From the NCBI RefSeq assembly GCF_009604425.1, contig NZ_WEGI01000021.1, positions 1-64,000 of the forward strand: a DNA stretch of 64,000 nt, given 5' to 3'. The stretch is from Nocardia aurantia. Lineage in GTDB: Bacteria > Actinomycetota > Actinomycetes > Mycobacteriales > Mycobacteriaceae. Made by a program: the position numbers and the translations under genes. A model generated the notes under the pieces. It did no database searches. It saw only the letters and a program-made list of their open reading frames with translations, and was not told the origin of the DNA. Positions 1 through 9,371 of the stretch are shown here, piece by piece. Positions within the stretch are counted from its first letter, which is position 1; each line of letters begins with the position of its first letter.

Positions 1-265
1 CGAGAAGTTCAATACTGTGAGGCGGCACTCCGCCCTCGGGATGTTCAGTCCGATACGCTACGAACAGTCCCTGACAGTCGCAGCAGAAGCTGCTTGAACC
101 ACTGTCCGCCGTTCGGGGTGAACCTCAGCCGTCGTTTACATTGACAAAAAGCACGGCACCCATCGTTGTCTTCCCGTTGTAGTGTGCATGGATTGCATGT
201 GATGCATCCGGGCCTCGGCCCGCCCCCGGCACGTCCAACGCTAGAGAGCGAAGGTCGCGCAGAAA

Positions 266-628
266 TCAGGGGTTTCCCCATGGTCGACCGCTTCCGAAAT
301 GGGCGTCGGCGGGGGTGACCCGCTGCGCGGGGGCCCCGGCCCGTCGGCATGTCTGCACGACGACGTCCGCCGATCGGGCGGTGAGGATGCCCAGAGCGAA
401 CTCGTCTTCGGGTACGCAGAGCGTCAGGAGCAGCTCTACCGGTGAGCCTTCGGCGGACATCGACGCGGCACATTCCGCCAATTCGACTGTCATCCTGTTG
501 AAAGTCTCGGCGCTGAGGCCGTCTCGGTACCACTCGACGAGGTAGCACGGCAGAGGCGGCGGCGCAGGTGTACCCACCCACTGCACGGTAGGCGGCCCGG
601 GCACCGTACGAATCCGGTGTTTCCCCAA
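266..628 (-). CDS. hypothetical protein, small actinobacterial family
   Basis: A 120-residue protein of no recognised function. After a proline-rich start (residues 10-28) it has an alternating acidic and hydrophobic pattern, YLVEWYRDGL followed by a helix-like stretch and LLLTLCVPEDE, then a segment rich in Ala and Arg ending near VTPADAHF. This looks like a compact alpha/beta fold of the kind seen in short stand-alone actinobacterial proteins, and codon use matches the neighbours. It lies 18 bases downstream of the large LuxR-type regulator on the same strand, so the two may be cotranscribed. The 265 bases to its left show no convincing gene. The start is uncertain: an internal start near the conserved YLVEWY segment is possible. 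Confidence 0.55.
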   Translation of the reverse strand: MGKHRIRTVPGPPTVQWVGTPAPPPLPCYLVEWYRDGLSAETFNRMTVELAECAASMSAEGSPVELLLTLCVPEDEFALGILTARSADVVVQTCRRAGAPAQRVTPADAHFGSGRPWGNP

Positions 629-646
629 TGATCACGCGGTATGGTC

Positions 647-3472
647 CTACAGCCCGGTCGTCGCAACATACTGGGCGAGCTCGACCTTGTTGCGAAGGCC
701 CAATTTCCGGTAGATACGGGTGAGGTTGACCTCCACCGTTTTCGGGCTGATGAACAGTGCCGCGGCGATGTCCTTGTTGGTCATTCCCGAGGCGGCCAGA
801 TCGGCGACACGCTGCTCGGAGGCCGTGAGGATGGTGTCGGCGCTGCGGCCGTCCGAAATTCGCGCCAATTCGGCGTTCACCCGATCCACCCAGAGCGGTG
901 TTTTCAATGCCTCGAACGACTCGAGCGCCGCACGCAGCACGGTGGCCGCCCGCTCCTTCTGTCGTGCTCGGCGGTGCAGTTGACCGCGCAGCAATCGGGT
1001 GCGTGCCAGTTCGAACGGCATCGGCAACCGGGAATGAAACTCTATCGCCGCGTCGGCCGCGGCGACCGCACCGGAAAGATCACCTCGGGCGGCGGCCAGC
1101 ATCGCGCGACAACGCGCACCCGTGGCGAGCATCCACGGCCGGTCGAGCCGGGCGCCGTTACTTTCCAATCGGCTGACGATCGATTCGGCCTCCGCGAGGC
1201 GACCCAGCTGAATGAGCGCCTCGGCCGCGTCCGGCAAGAACGTGGCGGTCAGGATTTCCGAGCTGCGCGGCTGCATCGCCGACACTGTCAGCAACGGCTC
1301 CAGAGTGTCCACGGCCGCTCGGTGGTTCCCGACCGACAATTCGAGAAATCCGAGGGTGGCGATTGCCAACGGAAGCAAGGTGGCCGACCCGGATCGCCGG
1401 CCCGCGTCCAGCGCCTCGGCCATATCGCGGCGCGCGTCCTCGACACCACCCGCATAGGCGGCGACCGTCGCGCGGATCGACAGCCCCACGAACAACGAAG
1501 TATCTCCGCCGAGCTGTGCGGCCCGCTGCACACCTTCCTCGCCGGCTTTCGCGGCACGCGAATAGTCGCCCGACCAGATATCGATGAGCGCGCTGTAGAA
1601 CAGGGCAAAGGTGATCTCGTTCTCGTCGCCGCGGTCGATGCACTGTTGCTGGGTGACGGCTATGCGGCCGCGGGCGCCGTCGAGATCGCCGGCACACGCG
1701 ATCAGCAGGGGGTATTGCAGGGTGGGTCGCAGTGCGATCTGCATCGGGGCATTGCCCTCCAGATCGACCGCGCGCCGCAGGCCTGCCTCGTCGATTCCAT
1801 CGCCACGGGTGAGCGTGATCAGGGCGCGAATGCCCAGCGCCTGGCTCAGAACCGGCCCGGACCGCGCACTTTCGGCGGTCGCTACGGCTTGCTCGATTCG
1901 GTCGGCGGCGCCCTCGAGGTAGCCCAGGCTCAACAGCGTGAAGGCCAGGCTCAGTAGAATCCGCGCGCGCAGCGTCGGGTCCTGCCCCGAATGGTCCAAT
2001 GCCTGCTCCAACAGCGGTTTCGCTTCGGAGTAGCCCTGGCTCAGGACGGCGGCCATTGCGCGCAGTGCGAGCGCTTCGGCGCGGAACTGTCCCGGGGGCA
2101 AACCGGTGATCGCGGTGTCGAGCAGGCGTTCGGCGCGGGTGATGTCACCGGCGTCGAAGTGGTGCCGCGCTGATCGGAGGTGACGCTGCGGGGTGTCACC
2201 ACCCAGGCCGATCGCGTAGTCCAGGAGTTCCGCGGCGGCGGCGGGCGCGCCGCGTGTGCGGGCCAGCTCCGCGGCGTCATCGAGAGCGGCCAGCGTTTCC
2301 GGCGATCCGGTGACCGATGCCAACGCGAGGTGACGAGCCGTGGACTCGGGATTGTCCGCCACCTGAGCGAGACGTCGGTGCATTCGTCGCCGATCCGCCG
2401 GTAACGCTCTGTCGTGCACCCCGCGGGCCAGCAGGGGGTGCGTGAAGCGCACAGAGCGTCCGTCGAGTTCGACGATCGATTCCTTCTCGGCCTCTTCGAG
2501 CAGCGCGACGACCTCCGGCACATCCGACTCGACCGATCGCGCGACCAACCGAACCGTCGGCGCCGCGGCACAAGCCACGGCCAGCAGCACTGCCTGCACC
2601 CTGGCAGACAGCCGGCTGAGACGCGCGTCGACGAGTTCCGCCAGAGTCGACGTGAGCGGGATCCCGCCCGGCGCGCCATCCTGCAAGGCGCGACCGAGCT
2701 CGATCGCGTAGAACGGATTTCCCCCGGACACCTCGTGGATCCGAACCATCACCGGCCGCGGAAACGTCCGGTGCAGATGGTCGGACAGTACGGCGTGCAG
2801 AGCGCCGAGACTCATCGGTCGCAACGATATTCGCTGGGCCGGCCGACCGGCTCGCTGTAGCCAGGAGAAGAATTCCGGGCCACGGCCGCGCGTTGCACCG
2901 AGCACACCCACACGCCCGGTCAACCGGCGAGCAACATAGGAAACCACGCGAAGGCTCGACGCGTCGAGCCAATGCATGTCGTCGATCGCCAGGAGAACAG
3001 GCCGCTCATCCGCCAGGCGCTCGATCGCTCCCAGACAGCCGACCGCGACCGCCCTCTCATCGGTGGGCGTGCCGCTGTCGCCGCTCCCCCGCAGAAACAT
3101 GCGATCCACCGCATGTCGCTGCAATTCCGGTAGCCCATCCCAGATCGCGGAATCGATCGGACGAACCAGATCGACCAATGCCGAATAGGCGTAGTCCAAT
3201 TCGGCAGTATTGGGTTGCGCGGACAGCACCTGGAAGCCGAGGTCCCGCGCGCGGGCGACAGCCGACTGGATCAGGGCGGTCTTCCCGAGACCCGCCTCGC
3301 CCTCCACCAGAACGGCCGCGCCGTCGACACCTGCGGAGGAAAGGAATTCGTCGATCACCGAAGATTTGTCATCAGCAGGCGCACGCACGTTCGGCACCAC
3401 CGGCCCCCGCCCTAGCTCACCGGCCGCGCCGATGTCCCCCATAACCACACCCCGAGTATCGGCCTTCATCAC
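647..3472 (-). CDS. large ATP-binding LuxR-family regulator (LAL type)
   Basis: A 941-residue transcriptional regulator of the LAL class. The sequence shows an N-terminal AAA-type ATPase with a Walker A motif GEAGLGKT at residues 58-65 and a Walker B-like LLAIDDMHW further on. A long helical region resembling tetratricopeptide repeats follows, and a C-terminal LuxR helix-turn-helix (about 875-940, with LTASEQRVADLAASG and KTVEVNLTRIYRKL). Proteins of this family usually switch on nearby catabolic or secondary-metabolism genes in response to an unknown ligand. It is divergent from the unknown gene starting at 3781, and the sugar-type ABC importer beyond that is a possible target. The Met start gives normal family length; a second Met (position 11) is an alternative. 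Confidence 0.9.
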   Translation of the reverse strand: MMKADTRGVVMGDIGAAGELGRGPVVPNVRAPADDKSSVIDEFLSSAGVDGAAVLVEGEAGLGKTALIQSAVARARDLGFQVLSAQPNTAELDYAYSALVDLVRPIDSAIWDGLPELQRHAVDRMFLRGSGDSGTPTDERAVAVGCLGAIERLADERPVLLAIDDMHWLDASSLRVVSYVARRLTGRVGVLGATRGRGPEFFSWLQRAGRPAQRISLRPMSLGALHAVLSDHLHRTFPRPVMVRIHEVSGGNPFYAIELGRALQDGAPGGIPLTSTLAELVDARLSRLSARVQAVLLAVACAAAPTVRLVARSVESDVPEVVALLEEAEKESIVELDGRSVRFTHPLLARGVHDRALPADRRRMHRRLAQVADNPESTARHLALASVTGSPETLAALDDAAELARTRGAPAAAAELLDYAIGLGGDTPQRHLRSARHHFDAGDITRAERLLDTAITGLPPGQFRAEALALRAMAAVLSQGYSEAKPLLEQALDHSGQDPTLRARILLSLAFTLLSLGYLEGAADRIEQAVATAESARSGPVLSQALGIRALITLTRGDGIDEAGLRRAVDLEGNAPMQIALRPTLQYPLLIACAGDLDGARGRIAVTQQQCIDRGDENEITFALFYSALIDIWSGDYSRAAKAGEEGVQRAAQLGGDTSLFVGLSIRATVAAYAGGVEDARRDMAEALDAGRRSGSATLLPLAIATLGFLELSVGNHRAAVDTLEPLLTVSAMQPRSSEILTATFLPDAAEALIQLGRLAEAESIVSRLESNGARLDRPWMLATGARCRAMLAAARGDLSGAVAAADAAIEFHSRLPMPFELARTRLLRGQLHRRARQKERAATVLRAALESFEALKTPLWVDRVNAELARISDGRSADTILTASEQRVADLAASGMTNKDIAAALFISPKTVEVNLTRIYRKLGLRNKVELAQYVATTGL

Positions 3473-3645
3473 CCGGACGTCACGACAATCCGGCCCGCAG
3501 CCGACATCACATCGAAACCTGTTTCATCACAAGGATTTTCACGGATACGCGCACAACCGGGCAGGACCGGTCGCGCCGGGCGACAGTGTTGCGGCGCAAC
3601 GCTGTCGATGCCGCAGGTACCGGATCGGCCGCAGCTCGGCAGGTA

Positions 3646-3660
3646 ACTTATCTTATAAGT
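3646..3660. promoter_or_regulatory. AT-rich palindrome in 308-bp divergent intergenic region
   Basis: The 308 bases between the LuxR-type regulator and the next plus-strand gene hold no credible gene. In an otherwise GC-rich stretch there is one AT-rich island containing ACTTAT-CTT-ATAAGT, a 15-base inverted repeat, about 120 bases upstream of the plus-strand start. Either strand could use the TATAAG-like hexamer inside it as a -10 box. It may be an operator or the core promoter of one or both divergent genes. This is inference from position and symmetry only. Confidence 0.35.
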
Positions 3661-3780
3661 ATTGCAATCATAGCTCCGATGGCGTTGAGTGGGTTCGGAC
3701 GGGCGGACGATCACCGCCGGCCGCACGACCGGTCCACAGCCGCCGGGACCGTGAAACACTGTGAGCGCAGGAGGGTTTCG

Positions 3781-4353
3781 ATGTCGGTGACCTCGATTGC
3801 CGTCGTACGGGCCCGAGCCCGCGAGCATATGCTGCGGTACCGGCTACTGGTGATGACACCGACTGCGGCACAAGCGGTGTGCGAGGCCGGTGGCTGGCTC
3901 TTCGATCGGGTCATGGCCGGCTGGGACGTCACGGTCCTGACGGCCACGGCCGCGGACCCCGGCGCGATTCCGATCCGGATCCTGGGCGCGGATGTGATCC
4001 GGCTGGCCGACTTCGTCCGGGGACAGCAACCAGGACCCCCGCCGCAGGGCATCGCGGTGATCGGCGATGTGTGCCGGTCCAGCGAGCCCGCGCGGCGGAT
4101 GGTGGCCGATCGGCTCGATGCCGGAGACTGCGAGATCACCGTCGGCGGCCGAGGCGACGTCTGGCCGGATCGCGTGGCGGACACGATCGATTATCGGCCG
4201 AGCGCGGCCGCGCAAGTGTTCAAGCGGCACGCCCTGGCCCAGAGCACGCACATGTGCGAAGCCCCCCTCGATCGGGAGTCGCTGCGCCACACGGGAACCG
4301 CCGTTCCGACCGTCCTGCCGCCCCAGCGGATACGGCGCGCGCGGATGCGATGA
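3781..4353 (+). CDS. hypothetical protein
   Basis: A 190-residue protein I do not recognise. The start is chosen at the ATG preceded by GGAGG eight bases upstream; a longer frame reaching back to 3586 has no ribosome site and lies in the AT-rich regulatory zone. The sequence starts with an Arg-rich helix, followed by a segment of alternating hydrophobic strands (WDVTVLTATAAD, IPIRILGADVIRL, GIAVIGDVC) that suggests an alpha/beta fold, and ends in a basic Arg-rich tail. There is no signal peptide or membrane helix. It precedes the sugar-type ABC importer by 214 bases, far enough to be a separate transcript. Confidence 0.5.
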   Translation: MSVTSIAVVRARAREHMLRYRLLVMTPTAAQAVCEAGGWLFDRVMAGWDVTVLTATAADPGAIPIRILGADVIRLADFVRGQQPGPPPQGIAVIGDVCRSSEPARRMVADRLDAGDCEITVGGRGDVWPDRVADTIDYRPSAAAQVFKRHALAQSTHMCEAPLDRESLRHTGTAVPTVLPPQRIRRARMR

Positions 4354-4490
4354 CGATCGTCACCGACCGGGCCCGGACGGCGTAATCCGCGGCCTGCGAG
4401 CGCCCGGACACAGGCGCCGATCGACGGGATCCGCCCGCTCATCGATCCCGCCGCCGGACCGACTTCGGCGGTCCCCCGTTCCCAGGACGT

Positions 4491-4498
4491 AACGCGTT
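4491..4498. promoter_or_regulatory. candidate LacI-type operator core upstream of ABC importer
   Basis: AACGCGTT is a perfect 8-base palindrome with the central CG step typical of LacI/GalR-family operators, and GATAACGAAGG follows within ten bases. It sits about 70 bases before the lipoprotein start of a sugar-type ABC importer, where such regulators often act. No LacI gene lies in this window, so a regulator would have to come from elsewhere. The motif is short and could be chance. Confidence 0.25.
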
Positions 4499-4567
4499 CG
4501 ATAACGAAGGTCCGCGCAGGATGACGCCCGTCTGCGTGAACCCTGCGCCTACTGGAGAACGAAGAAC

Positions 4568-5716
4568 ATGAGATCAAAGACGATCGCCCTGTCCAGAATC
4601 CTCGAGACCGTGACCGTCGCCGGCGTGGTGTGCGCCCTGGGCGGGCTCCTCACGGGCTGCGACAGCGGCTCCGGCGGAGGCGGGGCCGCGGCCCCCGACA
4701 GCGGGTCATCGAGCACTGTTCCGGCCGAGGTCAGCGGCACGGTCAGCCGGTACAGCGGGCAGGCTCCGCTCGATCTGCCCGCGCTGCAAGCGAAACCGGC
4801 CACCGGGAAGCATCTCGTCTACCTCGTCGACACCGCGGCACCGCTGACGGCGACGATCGGCCAGCACGCGGCGGCCGCGGCGAAGGAACTCGGCTGGACC
4901 GTCACGACGGAGAACTACGCGGGCGACCCCGCCTCGCTGGCCACCGCGATCGCGCAGGCCGACTCGGAGAAGCCGGACGCCATCCTGCTGTCCGGGGAGG
5001 ACCAGTCGCATTTCGCGGGCGCGCTGAAGGCGTCCGACGCGGCCGGGATCCCGGTGTTCGTCGGTGGTGTGCCCAACACCCCCACCACCCTCGCCGAGGG
5101 CGGGCTCGCGGGCGTCTCGCTCGGTACCGAATTCCTCACCACCGAGGGCCGGATCGCGGCCGACTACATCATCCAAGCGTCCGGCGGCAAGGCGCACATC
5201 GCGATCGTCACGGTCCCGGATCAGAAGACACTTGCCACCGAAAATGCCGGATTTACAAAGGAATTGACGGCGCAGTGCCCGGCCTGCAAGGTCACGACGA
5301 TCAACGCGCAGTTACAGCAGATCGGCAACGGCCTTCCGCAGCAAGTGGTTTCGGCGCTGCAATCCGATCCGAGCGTCAACTACGTCTTCTACCCCTACGG
5401 CGACCTGTCCATCGGGGTGCCGGCCGCGCTGAAGGCCGCGGGTATCACCGTGAACAGTGTCGCCGCGACCGCGTCGGCGGGCACCTACGCGGACCTGAAG
5501 GCCGGTCGCATGGTCGCGAACCTGGCGACCTCCACCGAGGTGCAGGGCTGGCTGGAGGTCGACCTGGTCGCCCGGTACTTCGACACCGGCAAGCCCGCGC
5601 TGGACGACATCGTGCCGGTCCAGATCCTCACCGAGGCCAACGACAGCTCCCCGACGCTGCCGGTCAGCCCGGCCGACTACGCGGCCCGGTTCCGGAAGTT
5701 GTGGCAGGTCGGGTGA
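4568..5716 (+). CDS. sugar-type ABC transporter substrate-binding lipoprotein
   Basis: A 382-residue solute-binding protein of the periplasmic-binding-protein class used with RbsA/MglA-type ATPases. Residues 1-35 form a lipoprotein signal ending in the lipobox LLTGC, followed by a Gly/Ser-rich linker, so the mature protein should be anchored to the outer face of the membrane. The rest has the two-lobe alpha/beta pattern, with segments such as DAILLSGEDQS and GIPVFVGGVPNTP that resemble sugar-binding family members. It starts a three-gene operon: the ATPase begins one base after the stop and overlaps the permease. The cargo is unknown; related systems carry ribose, xylose, inositol or other small polar molecules. 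Confidence 0.88.
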   Translation: MRSKTIALSRILETVTVAGVVCALGGLLTGCDSGSGGGGAAAPDSGSSSTVPAEVSGTVSRYSGQAPLDLPALQAKPATGKHLVYLVDTAAPLTATIGQHAAAAAKELGWTVTTENYAGDPASLATAIAQADSEKPDAILLSGEDQSHFAGALKASDAAGIPVFVGGVPNTPTTLAEGGLAGVSLGTEFLTTEGRIAADYIIQASGGKAHIAIVTVPDQKTLATENAGFTKELTAQCPACKVTTINAQLQQIGNGLPQQVVSALQSDPSVNYVFYPYGDLSIGVPAALKAAGITVNSVAATASAGTYADLKAGRMVANLATSTEVQGWLEVDLVARYFDTGKPALDDIVPVQILTEANDSSPTLPVSPADYAARFRKLWQVG

Positions 5717-5717
5717 G

Positions 5718-7244
5718 ATGACCGACTCCACCGACGACGTCGTCCTGTCCCTGCGGGACGTGTCGAAGACCTTCCCCGGGACGGTGGCGCTGGATCGGGT
5801 CGACCTCGCCATCCGGCCGGGAGAGGTGCACGCCCTGGTCGGGCAGAACGGCTCGGGCAAGTCGACGCTGATCAAGATCCTCGCGGGCTTCCACGAGCCC
5901 GACGCCGGTGGCACGATCCGCGTCGGGGACACGGTCCTCGCGCACGGTGACCCGGCGGCGGCCCACGCCGCCGGTCTCCGGTTCGTCCACCAGGACCTCG
6001 GTCTCGTGATGACCGAGTCCGCCGCCGACAATCTGGCGCTCGGCGCCGGATACCCGACCGGGCGCACCGGCGGCATCCGGTGGCGCGAGCAGTACCGCTA
6101 CGCACGGCAGGTGATGCGCGAACTCGGGCACGACATCGATCTGCGGAGCCCGGTACGGCAACTGTCGGCGGTGGAGCGTACGGCGGTGGCGATCGCCCGC
6201 GCCATGCGGCCCGCCGCGGCGCCGATCGCCCTGCTGGTCCTGGACGAGCCGACCGCCACCATGCCCGCCCACGACGTCGAGACCCTGTACGACCTCGTCC
6301 GTCGGGTGCGGGCGAACGGCGCTGCGGTGCTGTATGTCTCGCATCATCTGGACGAGGTGTTCGCGCTGGCCGACCGGGTGACCGTGCTGCGCGACGGGCA
6401 CCTGATCACGACGATCGGCGTCGCGGACACCGGCCCGCGCGAACTCGCCGACCTGATGGCGGGCGGTCACGTCGACATCGGCGAGCGCGCGATCCGGGAA
6501 CTCGGCGACCCCGCGCTGGAATTGCGCGACGTGTCCGGGCGCGTGTTGCGCGACCTGAATCTGGTTGTGCGGCAAGGCGAGATCGTCGGCCTGGCCGGGA
6601 TCGACGGATCCGGCCGCGACGAGATCACCATGGTCACCTTCGGCGGCAGCCCGCGCACCGGGACCGTCCGCGTCGGCGGCGCCGAGATCCCGGCGGACCG
6701 CCCCGATCTCGCCGCCGCCCACGGCATCGGGTTCGTCCCGGCCGACCGCGCGGCGCACGGGCTGGTCATGGACATGACCGTCCGCGAGAACATGACCCTC
6801 ACCCGGCTCGGCGACTATCTGTCCGGATTGGCGCTGCGCCATCGGCGGGAACGTTCGGACGTGGTGGAATGGGGCCGCCGCCTCGGGCTCGCCGCCCCCG
6901 GCACCGAGGTCGCCATGACCGCCCTGTCCGGCGGTAATCAGCAGAAGGTCGTGCTGGGCAAGTGGCTTCGCACGAATCCGAAGGTCCTGCTGCTCGACGA
7001 GCCGACCCAGGGCGTGGACGTCGCCGCCAAGGCGGAGGTCCACCGGCTCGTCGACCGGGCCGCCGACGGGGGAACGGCGGTCCTCGTGGCCTCGTCCGAC
7101 GAGACCGAACTCGTCCGGCTGTGCACCCGCGTCGTCGTGCTCAGCCGGGGCCGCGTGAGCGCCGAACTCGTCGGCGACGACATAACCCGCGCCGCCATCA
7201 CCCGGGCCGGCCTCGGAGTGGCCGAGGAAGGAGTATCGGCATGA
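5718..7244 (+). CDS. sugar-type ABC transporter ATP-binding protein (two NBDs)
   Basis: A 508-residue double nucleotide-binding protein of the RbsA/MglA/XylG type that powers the importer. The first domain has Walker A GQNGSGKST (about 38-46), a weakly conserved signature QLSAVERTAVAIARAM and Walker B LLVLDEPTATM. The second has the degenerate Walker A GIDGSGRDE, lacking the usual Lys, as is normal for the C-terminal half of this family, but an intact signature LSGGNQQKVVLGKW and LLLDEPTQGVDV. It is expected at the cytoplasmic face bound to the permease. The stop codon overlaps the permease start in ATGA, which suggests translational coupling. Confidence 0.93.
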   Translation: MTDSTDDVVLSLRDVSKTFPGTVALDRVDLAIRPGEVHALVGQNGSGKSTLIKILAGFHEPDAGGTIRVGDTVLAHGDPAAAHAAGLRFVHQDLGLVMTESAADNLALGAGYPTGRTGGIRWREQYRYARQVMRELGHDIDLRSPVRQLSAVERTAVAIARAMRPAAAPIALLVLDEPTATMPAHDVETLYDLVRRVRANGAAVLYVSHHLDEVFALADRVTVLRDGHLITTIGVADTGPRELADLMAGGHVDIGERAIRELGDPALELRDVSGRVLRDLNLVVRQGEIVGLAGIDGSGRDEITMVTFGGSPRTGTVRVGGAEIPADRPDLAAAHGIGFVPADRAAHGLVMDMTVRENMTLTRLGDYLSGLALRHRRERSDVVEWGRRLGLAAPGTEVAMTALSGGNQQKVVLGKWLRTNPKVLLLDEPTQGVDVAAKAEVHRLVDRAADGGTAVLVASSDETELVRLCTRVVVLSRGRVSAELVGDDITRAAITRAGLGVAEEGVSA

Positions 7245-8251
7245 CCGAAACGAAAACACTGTCCGCACAGCCGGATTCGCCGCGGACGCCGCGTCGCCGG
7301 CTGCTGCCCGCCGTCGGCCTGGACCGGTTCAGCGGCCTGTACCTGCTGGTGGTCCTGGTGATCGCCTACTCACTGATCGAGCCGAGCACCTTCTTCACGT
7401 CGCAGAACTTCCGGCTGGTGCTGTCCAGCCAGGCGATCACCGGCATCATCACCCTCGGGCTGATGGTCTCGCTGATCTGCGGCGTGTTCGACCTGTCGAT
7501 CGCGGCGAACATGACCTGGGCGGTGCTGTTCGTCGGCTACCTCCAGGAACACGGATACCCTTGGGGCGCAGCCGTCGTCCTCGCCGTGCTGAGCGGGGCG
7601 GTCATCGGCGTCCTCAACGCGATCGTGGTGACCAGGCTGCACGTCGACTCGGTCATCGGGACGCTGGGCATGTCCTCGATCCTCGCCGCCGTGTCCTACC
7701 GGCTCACCGGCGGCCAGGCCGTCACGACCGGAATCCGGCCGGGGTTCAGCGATTTCGGCAACGCCGAGTTCGCCTCGATCCCGCTGCCGGTCTACTTCTT
7801 CGCCGTCATCGCCGTCGCGTTGTGGTACTTCCTCAACTACCGGCCCTCCGGCCGGTACCTGTACGCGGTGGGCTCGAACCTCGCCGCGGCGCGCCTGGCC
7901 GGCCTGAAGGTGCTGCGCCTGCAGTGGACCGGCCTGATCGTCTCGGCCACGGTCGCCAGTTTCGCCGGGGTGGTCTTCGCCGCCCAGCTCGGCAACTCGC
8001 CCTACAACGCGGGGACGTCCTATCTGCTGCCCGCCTTCTCGGCCGCCTTCCTGGGCGCCACCCAGGTCCGGCCGGGCCGATTCAACGTGTGGGGCACCGT
8101 GATCGCGATCTACCTGCTGGCGGTCGGCGTCAAGGGACTGAAGCTGAAATGGCCCTCCGAGGCCTGGATCAGCGACCTGTTCGAGGGCGTGGTGCTGATC
8201 GTCGCCGTGGCCCTGGCCGTCCGGTCGTCGCGCCGCACCCGAACGGCCTGA
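7241..8251 (+). CDS. sugar-type ABC transporter permease
   Basis: A 336-residue integral membrane protein of the RbsC/branched-chain permease class. After a short Pro/Arg-rich cytoplasmic start it shows about eight to ten hydrophobic segments, including GLYLLVVLVIAYSLIEPSTF and the conserved loop ending in YAVGSNLAAARLAGL, the site that contacts the ATPase in this family. The ATG start overlaps the ATPase stop (ATGA) and has GAAGGAG upstream. Only one permease gene is present, as expected if it works as a homodimer. No sugar kinase or isomerase lies next to the operon, so the substrate cannot be inferred from context. Confidence 0.92.
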   Translation: MTETKTLSAQPDSPRTPRRRLLPAVGLDRFSGLYLLVVLVIAYSLIEPSTFFTSQNFRLVLSSQAITGIITLGLMVSLICGVFDLSIAANMTWAVLFVGYLQEHGYPWGAAVVLAVLSGAVIGVLNAIVVTRLHVDSVIGTLGMSSILAAVSYRLTGGQAVTTGIRPGFSDFGNAEFASIPLPVYFFAVIAVALWYFLNYRPSGRYLYAVGSNLAAARLAGLKVLRLQWTGLIVSATVASFAGVVFAAQLGNSPYNAGTSYLLPAFSAAFLGATQVRPGRFNVWGTVIAIYLLAVGVKGLKLKWPSEAWISDLFEGVVLIVAVALAVRSSRRTRTA

Positions 8252-8278
8252 CGACCGGATGTGACGCTCCGGCACACG

Positions 8279-8318
8279 ACGAGAAAGCCGGCCCGGAATT
8301 CCGGGCCGGCTTTCTCGT
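8279..8318. terminator. bidirectional terminator, 40-bp perfect palindrome
   Basis: Every base from 8279 to 8318 pairs symmetrically around the centre AATT, giving two 20-base arms rich in GC near the centre and ending in GAGAAAG/CTTTCTC. It lies between the permease stop and the stop of the convergent dioxygenase-like gene. Because AAAG and CTTT flank the GC core, it can work as an intrinsic terminator in both directions. Confidence 0.85.
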
Positions 8319-8333
8319 GTTCGTCGGCCGCGG

Positions 8334-9284
8334 TCAGCCCTTCTGCGGGCGGACGACCAGGGCGCGGTCGCCGTTGCGGCCCGCCATCATCTTCTCGCCG
8401 AGCTCGAGGTACTCGCGCATCCGTTCGCGGGGCAGTTGCGCGCCGTCCTTCAGGCGGAGGTACGACCGGTCGTCGACGATCAGGGTGACCGGTCCCTCGG
8501 CGGTGTCCAGCGTGATCGAATCGCTTGTGACAGCGGACAATACGCCGACGACGGGCTGAGGGGCGGACTTCGGGGACATCCGGATGTCCATGGACAGGCG
8601 GAAGCGGTCCGAGCGGTTGCGCAGGCCGGAATGCGGGGTGGCCTCGCTGAAGATCAACGCGTCGCCGGGGTGGTAGACGCTCGGGCGGGCCCAGGCGGAG
8701 TCGGGGACGGCGCCGGCGGGGATGGCGTATTTCGGGGGCGAGTTCCAGTCGTGCAGATAGCCGTGTTTGCTGATGCCGGGGGCGATCGCGACTCCGCCGC
8801 AGGCGAAGTCGATATCGGTGAACGGCAGCCAGCAGGTCCGGAAGGGGATGCCCTCGTTGAAGAAGCCGTCCTGGTGGCGACCGGCGACGAAATCCTCGGG
8901 CTCCTCGGCGACCGGCGGGTTGAGCCGGTACTCGGTGCTCGGGACCCACGAGATCGGTTCGCCGACAACCTCTTCGAAGAAGGCGTGGATCCTCGGGTTC
9001 GCCGTGAACTCCTCCCAGCAACCGGAGCCGTAGATTTCGGGCACCTTCACCGGAAAGTCGCTGACATCCTTGCCGTTCCAGATCGGCTCGGTGTGACCGG
9101 GATCGACCACACCGTAATCGTCGACGAGGATCGACAGGTATCGGGCCCGGACCGCCTCCACCGCATCGTGATCGAGCACATCTCGGAAGAACAGGTACCC
9201 CTCCTCCCGATAGACGCGCTCGAGCTCGTCGTGGTTGCCGAGCAACTCGTTGTGTACGTCGAGCTCCTTCATCGCAAAGGCCAC
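8334..9284 (-). CDS. phytanoyl-CoA dioxygenase family protein
   Basis: A 316-residue Fe(II)/2-oxoglutarate-dependent oxygenase-like protein. It carries an HxD iron-binding pair in GRHQDGFFNEG and a distal His in ATPHSGLRNRS, the facial triad of the PhyH family; members hydroxylate lipids, alkaloids or small polar molecules. The GTG at 9284 is preferred because AAGGTGG lies six bases upstream; an ATG four codons inside (9272) and a GTG thirteen codons outside (9323) are alternatives. It is convergent with the ABC importer and lies about 90 bases downstream of the minus-strand catabolic operon, so it could be its last gene. The substrate is unknown. Confidence 0.85.
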   Translation of the reverse strand: MAFAMKELDVHNELLGNHDELERVYREEGYLFFRDVLDHDAVEAVRARYLSILVDDYGVVDPGHTEPIWNGKDVSDFPVKVPEIYGSGCWEEFTANPRIHAFFEEVVGEPISWVPSTEYRLNPPVAEEPEDFVAGRHQDGFFNEGIPFRTCWLPFTDIDFACGGVAIAPGISKHGYLHDWNSPPKYAIPAGAVPDSAWARPSVYHPGDALIFSEATPHSGLRNRSDRFRLSMDIRMSPKSAPQPVVGVLSAVTSDSITLDTAEGPVTLIVDDRSYLRLKDGAQLPRERMREYLELGEKMMAGRNGDRALVVRPQKG

Positions 9285-9371
9285 TTCACACCACCTTGAA
9301 ATATTGTCGGCGGCTCCGGTCACACCGGGAGCCGATGGGTTCGATTTCCGCCGCCGGCGTTACCGCCGTCA

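Noticed and set aside
180..215. GGATTGCATGTGATGCATCC-like symmetry in the left non-coding stretch
   Set aside because: The arms are interrupted and no start of a gene lies close enough to support an operator.
45..635. A 196-codon minus-strand frame at the left edge
   Set aside because: It overlaps the better-composed 120-residue frame and its translation is an Arg-rich string without structure-like pattern.
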